Source: an uncultured Bacillota bacterium (lineage in GTDB: Bacteria > Bacillota > Clostridia > Peptostreptococcales > Anaerovoracaceae). From it: a stretch of 64,000 nucleotides of DNA. The notes below the pieces were generated by a model, which was not told where the DNA came from, ran no database searches, and saw only the letters and a list, made by a program, of their open reading frames with translations. The position numbers and the translations under genes were made by a program. The number at the start of each line of letters is the position of its first letter. The stretch's first letter is position 1. Where the stretch lies: positions 53,472 to 117,471 of the forward strand of contig CAKMKG010000011.1 of the NCBI GenBank assembly GCA_927441425.1. The letters run 5' to 3'. Shown in pieces: positions 27,501 through 35,422 of the stretch.

Positions 27501-27855
27501 GCTCCTCACTGTGGGTTTGCGTGCTGCCATTACTACTGCCGCTCGCTATACTCGGGGAAGGATCAACCTTTCGCGAGGAACCCAGTTTATCGTTAAATGA
27601 AGTAAAAATATTTTGCGGCTTTGATTCGGTAAGCCGCTCCATTCGTGTTTTATTATTATTCGGTTCTGATGATAGCTCCGATGGGGCTTCGGGATTGTCG
27701 AAAGCCTCAAGACTCGTTTCTTTATTCTTCGATTCAGTGCTGTGTTGGTCCATTTGATCAATGCTCTTATCGAAAACGTTGCTGATTCTATCAAATCTAT
27801 CAAAGAATTCATCAATTTCTTTTTGTTTGTCTTCTTTATCAAATTCATCTGTCAT
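24538..27855 (-). CDS. Class A penicillin-binding protein (PBP1A type)
   Basis: A 1105-residue bifunctional peptidoglycan synthase. Parts in order: an acidic, disordered cytoplasmic N-terminus (1-135), one membrane helix (about 137-160), a GT51 glycosyltransferase domain (SIEDKTFWDHNGFNVVRILGA, ARNVYL), an inserted beta domain, and a transpeptidase domain with SxxK in PGSAIKPM, SxN in SIN, and KTGT in GKTGTTSDNYDAWFVGF. The tail is rich in Pro, Gly and Asn with repeated NG units (coding repeats of CCGTTG at 24590-24632). The start follows AGGTGAT. It is monocistronic. Confidence 0.94.
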   Translation of the reverse strand: MTDEFDKEDKQKEIDEFFDRFDRISNVFDKSIDQMDQHSTESKNKETSLEAFDNPEAPSELSSEPNNNKTRMERLTESKPQNIFTSFNDKLGSSRKVDPSPSIASGSSNGSTQTHSEEPMAKNRKTKKYNINKKQLFKFISLVLLGIMVVLGGIVVSIIVTTEPIEPDNIYERLSENSVLYDDEENIVDSLLTSDGLRTNISFTDLPQDLVDAFVSIEDKTFWDHNGFNVVRILGAIKEGVFEGDGFSGTSTITQQLARNVYLAETKSDYSLTRKIKEAYYTVLLERHLSKKQILEAYMNTIFLGYGTNGVQAASQAYFSKDVQELTLPECVALASLPQAPDRFALVKRYESEKVTPDDPNIIRKGETYTLVYNDAHLDRKNLVLSFMLAQDKITQTEYDEAKAADLRAFINPSQDTTDEISAYFADYAIKQVVADLMEELNLKEDEAKQMIYNNGLKIYSTMNSRMQKIAEEEFTNNNNFPKVTGLKKDVSGNIVGANGKILLYNYDYYFNTEGTFLLTPEEYQAADDGGIILTKGKRLNFYKTEVQGKTDYSIEFKDMYVVTDGVFYVIKGGVINIPQQYKSRDDEGNLIINGQFFTDQQGFFEFVSEGIALKNNTYTLKQKVIQPQSAIVIFDYSYGGIKAMVGGRNTEGRLLFNRSTSPRQPGSAIKPMGVYGPALQSGLEKANAGMTNTPSEGNSYGSLWTAGSVIDDAPLTIQGKLWPKNWYSGYRGLNTLRQSIEQSINVNAVKVFSDIGVQTSVNFLKKCGITTVVESGDINDMNAAALALGGMSEGVSPLEMVAGYGSFANKGNYIEPIAYTKVTNKNGEVILENTANETKIMDPGVAFIVQDMLRTTVSNGIAGSAAIGSQPVAGKTGTTSDNYDAWFVGFTPQYAASVWIGNDVNVELSQGSVSAAKLWSKIMKRVHEGVAPGSFPSAPSNVISVAIDTMSGRLPSELSALDLRGTVRNEYFIKGTEPVTTDNVHVSAQICSDSNYLATPYCPNAVSRVFVKRPYVANPTVGDYAYELPSYYCNLHNPDVTLYPIDPNVTLSPDYSWDGGGGNPDGGGILPIEPGNGNGNNGNGNGNGGQDDGNEPPDWLNFLN

Positions 27856-28108
27856 AGTATCACCTGCCTCATTAATTTAGTATTTGAATAACGGGAATCC
27901 GGTTATTCAGAAAGAACTAATTTAATCCCAATCTATTATAGCATAATGCCTCGATGGTGTTAATCGAATTATTTGAAAGACATACATTTGTAATATTTAT
28001 CCTTATAATATTTAGTGGCTTTTTACGACTTGTAATAGTAAAATACAATTAAATCAATGTGATTAGTCGGAGATGAGGTAATGATGAAAGGCATGGAGGG
28101 AAAGAGAT

Positions 28109-28525
28109 ATGTACGATAGCATGGATGTGGCAAGAGCGGCAATCAAGCTGGCGATAACCTCAAACAGAAGCTCAGAGGAGCAATTGATTGAGAAGATGAA
28201 GGAGAAGGAAATTTACGGTGCAGCTGTGGATATCGGCGGAGACATTGTAAATTCTATTCATGTCGTAATCGAAAGAGCAATCATCGCTTCCAGAAAGAGT
28301 GGGGTAATAAGAGAATGCCACGTTCAGGATGGGGCCATCGCAGGAGCGTCCCGAGAAGCGATTATGCAGATCGCGGCAAAAGCTACCGGTCTCAACGGGG
28401 GTGGAAAGGTCGCAATCTGCAGACATAAGGAGCATCTTAGTGTCTGTATCTTTATGAGCATTGGACTGTTGCATCTTAACGAAGTCGTCATCGGTTTGGG
28501 ACATCGTTCCCTTCCTGCCGACTGA
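28109..28525 (+). CDS. HutP-family regulatory protein
   Basis: A 138-residue protein resembling HutP, the histidine- and Mg-dependent RNA-binding antiterminator of the Bacillus hut operon. Shared features are VIERAIIASRKSGVI, a GAIAGASREAIMQIA helix, and a C-terminal VVIGLGHR that matches the FGVGINH end of HutP. No histidine-utilisation gene is in the window, and the neighbour is comEC, so the RNA target is unknown; HutP homologues without hut genes are common in Clostridia. Start after GAGGGAAAGAG. Confidence 0.8.
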   Translation: MYDSMDVARAAIKLAITSNRSSEEQLIEKMKEKEIYGAAVDIGGDIVNSIHVVIERAIIASRKSGVIRECHVQDGAIAGASREAIMQIAAKATGLNGGGKVAICRHKEHLSVCIFMSIGLLHLNEVVIGLGHRSLPAD

Positions 28526-28533
28526 AATAATAA

Positions 28534-28562
28534 TTGACATTAATAACATAATATGGTAAAGT
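28534..28562 (+). promoter_or_regulatory. Probable promoter of comEC-holA
   Basis: Perfect TTGACA at 28534-28539, 17 bases, then TAAAGT at 28557-28562. It begins just after the hutP-like stop. It would place the transcription start downstream of the first in-frame ATG (28553), which supports the later comEC start at 28601. Confidence 0.6.
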
Positions 28563-28600
28563 ATAAAAGAGAGAAAGAGGATCGGTTTTCGGAGTTTATC

Positions 28601-30988
28601 ATGAGAAGGCCAATTATTTTTCTTTTTCTTTTTTTTGCATTCGGAATTGCGCTGGAGTATCAGCTGATGCTTGCCCCATTCCATTTTTGGATATTAACAG
28701 GGATTCTTTCCGCTGTCTGTTTCTTGTCCAAGATAGTAGGCTGGCAGACGGGCAGAGTAGAGATTATCTGTCTTTTTTTAGTGGCCATGCTGATGGGCAG
28801 TCTGTATTTTTATCTGGCGGAGCATCATCAGGATCCTTTGGAAGCGGCGGAGGGGAAATACTGCACAGTGAAAGGACGTATCATCACCGTCCAAATCAAA
28901 GACGATACTTCATACAAAATGCTAATCACAACGCAGAGTGGAAGAAAACGGCTGGTACAGGTAAAAGGATTCATGGAACACCCCGCGGATTCAATCGGAA
29001 AATGGGCTGTAATCAAAGGAAAAGTCACGCTGCCATCGGAGCAGCGAAATCCCGGACTGTTCGATTACCGCCTATATTTGAAAACAAAAGGAGTAAGGGT
29101 GATTCTGCAAAGCGATTACTCACAGATCGTAATAGAGCAGAGAAATGCATCTGCTCTATTCTCATCCTTAGCTCGTTTAAAATATGGCTTTCAGAACAAG
29201 CTGAAAGCTGCGGTGGCGCCGGAAGCCTTTGGACTGATGGTTGGGATGCTGTTCGGTGATCGCAGTTTCATTGGTGACGACACCTACGAAGTCTTTCAGA
29301 AGAATGGAATCGCTCACATTTTGAGTGTCTCGGGCATCCATGTCGGCATTGTCTACCTGTTTATCAGCCGGCTGTTCGGCAATCGGAAGACCCGGACCTT
29401 TTATGTGTTTGTCGCACTTATTCTTTTTTCTTACGCTGCATTGTCCGAGTTTTCACCCTCTGTTGTGCGGGCGGTTGTTATGATTTATATTCATATGTTT
29501 TCAAAGGTATCATACCGACGGTATGATTTTATTTCCTGTACCGCTACCAGTGCATTGGGAATGCTGCTTCTCAATCCGTTCTATCTCTTCAATACTGGTT
29601 TTCAGCTCTCCTTTATGGCAGTGTTCTGTCTTGCCGCTATGCTTCCCTGGATGAATCGGAAGCTTGCGCGCATGGAGGAAAGGGGAAAAAGCGAACGGAT
29701 CACGGCAGGCCTTCGTTATCTTTCGCCGCTGCTTATCATACAGGGGGGAATGGCACCGATGACTGCATATCTGTTCAATTACTTTTCCATCACCGCCTTT
29801 TTCATAAATATCCCCATTATTGCAATAGCGGGCCTAATCATCCCTTTGGGTATCTGCCTGATCCCGATCTCTTTTCTTGGAGGACCTCTCTTTGGAGTAG
29901 GTGCAGGAGCGGCGGAATTACTGATTCGTATCATGCTTTGGCTTAACGAGCTATTCTTTTTTCCGGGAATCGGTTTTTTTAATGTGGTAAGTCCATCAAT
30001 TCTGTTCCTGTTAATCTTTTATGGTTTTTTCTTTTTTCTTTCTTCCGAATTTTTTCGCATTTTATATCAGAGAAAGCGAAAGAAAGCCATTCCAGTCTAT
30101 TGCGTCCTGATCTTGATCTTTTCCTTGTTGATTTCTATGACAGTCGATAATGGATACCATGATGCAGAACTCATATTCTTGGACGTAGGACAGGGCGACT
30201 GTCTTCACATTCGGACGCCCGAGGGCAGGAATATTCTCATTGACGGGGGAGGCAGTCAGCATTACAAGGTGGGAGAGAAAATCTTGTTTCCATATCTGTT
30301 GAAAAACGGAGTGAAGTCCATCGATCTTGCCATTGTGACGCATTTGCATGATGATCATTATCTGGGCATAAAAGAGCTTGCCGGAAAGATGGAAATTAAA
30401 AAGCTTGGAATTTATGATGCGAACCGACTTAGAGAAAAGGAGCTTCTGGACGATACCGGACTAAAAAGCGAAAATCTGCTCTATCTTGCCGAAGGAGACC
30501 GAATCCGAATGGAAAAGGATATATGGATCGATGTACTCTATCCGGAAGAAAAATCAGCTGAGGACTATATGGCTATTATTATGAACGAGGAGGAGGAGAA
30601 TAACAGCTGCCTTTTCATGAAGGTTTATTATAAAGGGCTTACTGTCATGATGACCGGTGATATTGGTATGGAAGGGGAAGAAGAAATTATGGATTACTAT
30701 CATAATGATCCGAAAATACTGGATGTGGATGTGTTAAAAGTTGGCCATCACGGAAGCAAGTATTCAACGGGGAATCAGTTTCTCGAAGCGGTAAACCCGA
30801 AAATAGCCGTATTTCAAGTAGGGAAAAATAATTTTGGGCATCCTCATCCATCGGTCATTGAAAAATGTACAGAAAAAGGTATAATGATTCATAGAAACGA
30901 TTTCGATGGAGCAATCATTCTTACAGAAGAGGGGCGACAATGGCATACAAAAGTTCTGCTGCAGGGGAACATGCATATAAAAGAATAG
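28601..30988 (+). CDS. comEC: ComEC/Rec2 DNA-uptake channel
   Basis: A 795-residue membrane protein that carries single-stranded DNA across the membrane in natural competence. It has N-terminal membrane helices with a soluble OB-like domain, the Competence domain (GLMVGMLFGDRS, HILSVSGIHVGI), and a C-terminal metallo-beta-lactamase domain (DVGQGDC, HLHDDH near residue 583, VLKVGHHGSKYSTG). The metal motif looks intact. The start MRRPIIF at 28601 follows GGAG at six bases; the track start at 28553 overlaps the promoter. No other competence genes are in the window. Confidence 0.93.
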   Translation: MRRPIIFLFLFFAFGIALEYQLMLAPFHFWILTGILSAVCFLSKIVGWQTGRVEIICLFLVAMLMGSLYFYLAEHHQDPLEAAEGKYCTVKGRIITVQIKDDTSYKMLITTQSGRKRLVQVKGFMEHPADSIGKWAVIKGKVTLPSEQRNPGLFDYRLYLKTKGVRVILQSDYSQIVIEQRNASALFSSLARLKYGFQNKLKAAVAPEAFGLMVGMLFGDRSFIGDDTYEVFQKNGIAHILSVSGIHVGIVYLFISRLFGNRKTRTFYVFVALILFSYAALSEFSPSVVRAVVMIYIHMFSKVSYRRYDFISCTATSALGMLLLNPFYLFNTGFQLSFMAVFCLAAMLPWMNRKLARMEERGKSERITAGLRYLSPLLIIQGGMAPMTAYLFNYFSITAFFINIPIIAIAGLIIPLGICLIPISFLGGPLFGVGAGAAELLIRIMLWLNELFFFPGIGFFNVVSPSILFLLIFYGFFFFLSSEFFRILYQRKRKKAIPVYCVLILIFSLLISMTVDNGYHDAELIFLDVGQGDCLHIRTPEGRNILIDGGGSQHYKVGEKILFPYLLKNGVKSIDLAIVTHLHDDHYLGIKELAGKMEIKKLGIYDANRLREKELLDDTGLKSENLLYLAEGDRIRMEKDIWIDVLYPEEKSAEDYMAIIMNEEEENNSCLFMKVYYKGLTVMMTGDIGMEGEEEIMDYYHNDPKILDVDVLKVGHHGSKYSTGNQFLEAVNPKIAVFQVGKNNFGHPHPSVIEKCTEKGIMIHRNDFDGAIILTEEGRQWHTKVLLQGNMHIKE

Positions 30989-31995
30989 ATAAGGATATGA
31001 AGAGCAACAATGTAAAGAATCTGTTGCTTTTATTCGGCAGAGAAGATTTTCTGATTCACTGGGTTGTTGACACACTGGGAAAGAAGTATGTGAATGAGGC
31101 ATGCCGGGATATGGACTTTTCCCGACTGGACGGTACCGCTGTCACTTTCGAGCAGATCAGAAATGACTGTGAAACTTTGCCTTTCCTTTCCGAGCGGCGG
31201 GTAGTACTGATCTCAGATTTCAAGCTGATCGAGGGTGGAAAAACCAAAGGAATGGACGAGGAAGGGGAAAAGCTGCTGGCAGAGTATCTAAAAACCATTC
31301 CGGGAAACTGTATGCTGATCATCACAGCCTCTGGTGCGGATAAAAGAAAAAAGATATTCAAGAGCATCACCGAATACGGCGGTATTTATGAATTTGGAGA
31401 ACTGGATGAAAAGTCCTTAAAATCATATATTGAAAAGAGATTTAAAGAAGCGGGCAAGACGGCCAGACCAACTGTAATTGCAGAACTGATTGCAGCTTCG
31501 GGATATTACGATAAAGACACAGATTACACCTTATACAACCTGGAGAACGACATTAAGAAGGCCATCGCTTACAATGAAGGTACTGAAATCGGAATGGACA
31601 CGGTGGAGAACACTGTTTCCGGAAATATGGATACCAACGTCTTTGCCATGATCGACTCCCTCGGGAGAGACCGGAAGGACGAAGCCTATCAGATGCTCCA
31701 TAACCTACTGGTTTCCGGTGAGCAGGTATACAAGCTTCTGGCTTTGCTTTGCTCCAATTTTGAGATCATCCTGTCGGTTAAGGAAATGAAGGAGGAAGGG
31801 AAATCTTTCTCAGAAATGAAGGATATCTTGGGTATCCACGAATTCCGGATTAAAAAAGCGGCTTCCTTTGCGGAAAAATACACGCCTGCTCATCTGCGGA
31901 AAATTCTGCAGAAGACCTATGAAATCGATAAGAACATCAAGACAGGCCTTATGGAGTCTTCCTTAGCGCTTGAACTGTTTATAGCAGAGATATAA
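30940..31995 (+). CDS. holA: DNA polymerase III, delta subunit
   Basis: A 351-residue clamp-loader subunit that opens the sliding clamp. It has the AAA-like N-terminal LLLLFGREDFLIHW, SERRVVLISDF, and the C-terminal collar domain (LVSGEQVYKLLALLCSNFEIIL). It overlaps the end of comEC by 49 bases, the usual comEC-holA order in Firmicutes. The start at 30940 follows GAGGGG; MKSNN at 30997 is an alternative that would give a more typical length but has a weaker binding site. Confidence 0.92.
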   Translation: MAYKSSAAGEHAYKRIDKDMKSNNVKNLLLLFGREDFLIHWVVDTLGKKYVNEACRDMDFSRLDGTAVTFEQIRNDCETLPFLSERRVVLISDFKLIEGGKTKGMDEEGEKLLAEYLKTIPGNCMLIITASGADKRKKIFKSITEYGGIYEFGELDEKSLKSYIEKRFKEAGKTARPTVIAELIAASGYYDKDTDYTLYNLENDIKKAIAYNEGTEIGMDTVENTVSGNMDTNVFAMIDSLGRDRKDEAYQMLHNLLVSGEQVYKLLALLCSNFEIILSVKEMKEEGKSFSEMKDILGIHEFRIKKAASFAEKYTPAHLRKILQKTYEIDKNIKTGLMESSLALELFIAEI

Positions 31996-32052
31996 GCTGA
32001 ACTGTAACCGTGAATCGGACGCTATGGCTTGGAATATAAGCGGAGAGAATGA

Positions 32053-32949
32053 ATGACAAAACAAATGAGAGCAGATATTATGCTGGTGATGGTAACCCTT
32101 TTTTGGGGTATATCCTACTGGCTCATCGATATAAGCCTTGCAGAGGTTGAGCCATTTACATTAAATGCATTACGGTTTTTGATCGCCTTTTTTGCAGCAG
32201 TTATATTTGCCTTTCCAAAACTGAAAACGGTAAACAAAACAACCTTACAATATAGTGCGGTGATAGGGTTTGTGCTTCTTTTTGTATATATCGGCGCTAC
32301 CTTTGGGGTTAAGCATACCTCCTTATCCAATGCGGGCTTTCTTTGTGCCTTGACGGTAGTCATCACTCCGATTCTGGCCTTTGTCATACTGAAACAGAAA
32401 CCGGAAAAGAAGCTGTCGGTTGTGGTTGTCCTATGTCTCATCGGAATTGCGCTGCTTACACTGAAAGAGAATTTAAAGCCTGCCTTGGGAGACCTCTTCT
32501 GCATTATGGCAGCATTTGCCTATGCAGTTGATTTGCTGTTGACAGAAATCGCAGTCAATAAGGAAGAGGTCAATGCATTCCAGTTAGGCGTGTTCCAGCT
32601 GGGATTCACCGGATTGTTCAATTTATTTCTCTCGTTTATTACTGAAACACCAACATTGCCCCACTCTACAAATACTTGGGCAGCAGTGTTATTCCTTTCC
32701 ATTTTCTGCACGGGGCTGGCATTTATTGCTCAGGCGTTAGCACAGCAATACACCAGCGCATCTCATGTGGGAGTCATTTTTTCGCTGGAACCGGTATTTG
32801 CCGGAATTGTCGCATTTTTTCTGGCAGGGGAAATTCTTTCTGGCCGGGCGTATGTCGGCGCGGCGCTGCTGGTATCCAGTTTGTTTATCATGGAACTGGA
32901 TATTAAGAAGCTTGTAACTGGTTTCGCAAAACTCATTCAAGAGAAATGA
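32053..32949 (+). CDS. DMT-family (EamA) transporter
   Basis: A 298-residue protein with ten predicted membrane helices in two homologous EamA halves (the WGISYWLI start and the SLEPVFAGIVAFFLAGE repeat end). These proteins export metabolites such as amino acids; the substrate cannot be told from sequence. It is a short distance after holA and is followed by a hairpin before the nuoE-like operon. Confidence 0.88.
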   Translation: MTKQMRADIMLVMVTLFWGISYWLIDISLAEVEPFTLNALRFLIAFFAAVIFAFPKLKTVNKTTLQYSAVIGFVLLFVYIGATFGVKHTSLSNAGFLCALTVVITPILAFVILKQKPEKKLSVVVVLCLIGIALLTLKENLKPALGDLFCIMAAFAYAVDLLLTEIAVNKEEVNAFQLGVFQLGFTGLFNLFLSFITETPTLPHSTNTWAAVLFLSIFCTGLAFIAQALAQQYTSASHVGVIFSLEPVFAGIVAFFLAGEILSGRAYVGAALLVSSLFIMELDIKKLVTGFAKLIQEK

Positions 32950-33009
32950 AAGATTTTGGAAAAAACTGAATATTGGAACTTCTGGTTTTTCAGCTAAAAA
33001 ACGACGTTT

Positions 33010-33045
33010 AACCTTTGAAACAGCTTGTGTTATGAAAGGTTTTTT
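33010..33045 (+). terminator. Terminator after the DMT transporter gene
   Basis: AACCTTT / AAAGGTT stem with an 18-base loop and a run of six T. Confidence 0.55.
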
Positions 33046-33120
33046 GTTATATTGGAGTTGTTGTATGTAATTGAAAAGGAGACCAATAAAACCGAATTAG
33101 TATTATGGGAGGAAAAAATT

Positions 33121-33639
33121 ATGACATGTAAAAACAGTGATTGCCAATGTAATTGCAATACACCTGACTTTACAGAACTTGCTCCGGTTATGGAAAAGTA
33201 CGCGAAAACACCTGGCAGCTTGATAACAATTTTACAAAAAGCCCAGGATATTTATGGATATTTGTCCATGGACGCGATCAACTACATTTCTGAACAGACA
33301 GGGATCAAGCCTGCAAAGATTTACGGCGTTGCGACATTCTATTCTCAGTTCAGACTGAAGCCCATCGGCAAGTATCTCATCATGCTATGCAAGGGAACGG
33401 CTTGCCATGTAAACGGTGCGGATATGATAGAGGAAGCAATCAGTGAGGAATTAAATATCAAGGATGGAGAAACAACAGAGGATGGACTCTTTACTCTGAA
33501 CAACGTAGCCTGTCTGGGCTGCTGCAGTCTTGCTCCGGTCATGATGATCAAGAGCGCTTCCAGCGATGAGACGTATGGTAATTTAACAAAGGATAGCGCA
33601 AAGAAGGCTCTGAGTGAAATCAGACAGAGAGAGGCGTAG
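33121..33639 (+). CDS. NuoE/HydC-like [2Fe-2S] thioredoxin-fold subunit
   Basis: A 172-residue subunit with the four-cysteine [2Fe-2S] pattern of NuoE and HydC: CKGTAC in one half and CLGCC in the other. It passes electrons between NADH-linked and ferredoxin-linked sites in complex I-like and bifurcating enzymes. The first 20 residues add a cysteine-rich CKNSDCQCNC stretch. The start at 33121 follows GGGAGG; the longer track start has no good site. First gene of a three-gene operon with the NuoF-like and GltD/NuoG-like genes. Confidence 0.9.
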   Translation: MTCKNSDCQCNCNTPDFTELAPVMEKYAKTPGSLITILQKAQDIYGYLSMDAINYISEQTGIKPAKIYGVATFYSQFRLKPIGKYLIMLCKGTACHVNGADMIEEAISEELNIKDGETTEDGLFTLNNVACLGCCSLAPVMMIKSASSDETYGNLTKDSAKKALSEIRQREA

Positions 33640-33654
33640 GGGGTGAAAAATAGT

Positions 33655-35403
33655 ATGAAGGTTGTTGTAGGACAGGGAAGCTGCGGAGTAGCTTCTGGTG
33701 CTAAGAAAACTGCTGCAGAATTTGAAAAGCAGATCAAAGAAAAAGGCCTGAATATTTCAGTTGATTTGACCGGATGTGTCGGGAATTGCTATTTGGAACC
33801 GATCGTTGACGTATATGATGACAAGGGCGGCTTAACCAGATATGTAAAAGTTCAGCCCGATAAAGTAACGGAAATCGTTGAGAAGCACCTGATAGGCGGA
33901 GCAGTTGCAGCAGATCAGGAAATTTCCGTGGTTGACAAAACATTTATCGACAAACAGGAGAGAATCGTACTAAGAAACTGTGGATTGATCAATCCGGAAA
34001 ATATCGATGAGTACATAGCTACAGGAGGATATGAAGCAACGAAAAAGGTTGTAACTTCCATGTCACCTGATGAAGTAATCGAAGAAATAAAAGTATCCGG
34101 TTTGAGAGGACGCGGTGGCGCCGGCTTTCCGACGTGGTTCAAATGGAATGCTGCAAAGGCTTCCCCTGGAAAAGAAAAGTATATGGTATGTAATGCCGAT
34201 GAAGGAGATCCGGGCGCATTCATGGACAGAAGCGTACTGGAGGGTGACCCTCATTCCCTCATCGAAGGAATGATCATCGGCGGATTCGCCATGGGCGCTA
34301 CAGAGGGTGTTATTTACGTTCGTGCGGAATATCCCCTTGCGATTCACCGGCTTGAGATCGCAATGGCTCAGGCCAGAGAGAAAGGCCTCCTTGGCAAGAA
34401 TCTGTTCGGTACAGATTTCAGCTTTGATCTCAGAATCAAAGCGGGAGCCGGCGCTTTCGTATGTGGGGAAGAAACTGCCTTGATCGCTTCTCTGGAAGGA
34501 GAAAGAGGCATGCCTAGACTGAAGCCTCCTTTCCCTGCGCAGAAGGGATATTGGCAGAAACCAACCAATATCAATAATGTAGAAACATTTGCCAACGTAC
34601 CTTGGATCATCTCCAATGGCGGAGAAGCTTTTGGTGCATTTGGAACTCCACAAAGCAAGGGTACCAAGGTATTCGCTCTGGCAGGAAAGATCAAGAAGGG
34701 TGGACTCGTCGAGGTTCCAATGGGATTGCCTCTTAAGGATGTTATCTACGGTATCGGTGACGGTATTAAGAATGATATACCATTCAAAGCCGTTCAGATG
34801 GGTGGACCATCCGGTGGATGTATTCCGGCTTCATTGATCGATACCCCGGTAGATTATGAAAACATCAATAAAACAGGGGCTATCGTAGGCTCTGGCGGTA
34901 TGATCGTTATGGATGAAACGACCTGCATGGTAGATATGGCTCGATATTTCCTCGATTTCACGAGAAAAGAGTCCTGCGGTAAGTGTAACTACTGTCGTGT
35001 CGGAACAAAGAGAATGCTTGAGATTCTGGAACGCATCACAAGTGGAGAAGGAAAAGATGGAGACATCGAGCTTCTGGAAGAGCTTGCAATGAAAATCAAG
35101 GATGGTTCCATGTGCGGCTTGGGTCAGACAGCACCAAATCCTGTACTTACTACGATCAAATACTTCAGAAATGAATACGAGGATCATATTTATAATAAGA
35201 AGTGTACTGCTCACTCATGTAAACCGTTATTAACTTTTACCATTAACGAAAAATGTACAGGATGTACGCTCTGTTCCAGAAAATGTCCTGTTGACGCGAT
35301 TAAGGGTGAATTGAAGAAACATCATGAAATCGATCAGAACATTTGCATCAAGTGCGGAAAATGCGAGGAAACTTGCAGATTCAACGCGATCATCAGAGAC
35401 TAA
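33655..35403 (+). CDS. NuoF/HydB-like NADH-binding FMN iron-sulfur subunit
   Basis: A 582-residue subunit. Order: N-terminal [2Fe-2S] thioredoxin-like domain (GSCG and GCVGNC), the NADH/FMN domain (GLRGRGGAGFPTWFKW, NADEGDPGAFMDRS, CGEETALIASLEG), the NuoF [4Fe-4S] site (CGKCNYCRVG and a later C), and a C-terminal 2[4Fe-4S] ferredoxin (CTGCTLCSRKCP, CIKCGKCEETC). This layout matches HydB of bifurcating hydrogenases rather than complex I NuoF. I chose ATG 33655 (GGGGGTG nine bases upstream); the GTG at 33643 overlaps that site. Confidence 0.92.
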   Translation: MKVVVGQGSCGVASGAKKTAAEFEKQIKEKGLNISVDLTGCVGNCYLEPIVDVYDDKGGLTRYVKVQPDKVTEIVEKHLIGGAVAADQEISVVDKTFIDKQERIVLRNCGLINPENIDEYIATGGYEATKKVVTSMSPDEVIEEIKVSGLRGRGGAGFPTWFKWNAAKASPGKEKYMVCNADEGDPGAFMDRSVLEGDPHSLIEGMIIGGFAMGATEGVIYVRAEYPLAIHRLEIAMAQAREKGLLGKNLFGTDFSFDLRIKAGAGAFVCGEETALIASLEGERGMPRLKPPFPAQKGYWQKPTNINNVETFANVPWIISNGGEAFGAFGTPQSKGTKVFALAGKIKKGGLVEVPMGLPLKDVIYGIGDGIKNDIPFKAVQMGGPSGGCIPASLIDTPVDYENINKTGAIVGSGGMIVMDETTCMVDMARYFLDFTRKESCGKCNYCRVGTKRMLEILERITSGEGKDGDIELLEELAMKIKDGSMCGLGQTAPNPVLTTIKYFRNEYEDHIYNKKCTAHSCKPLLTFTINEKCTGCTLCSRKCPVDAIKGELKKHHEIDQNICIKCGKCEETCRFNAIIRD

Positions 35404-35422
35404 GGGAGAGAGGTGAAGAAAG

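Noticed and set aside
28553-28600. comEC start at ATG 28553
   Set aside because: It overlaps a TTGACA-N17-TAAAGT promoter and has no Shine-Dalgarno; ATG 28601 has both the right site and a membrane-helix start.
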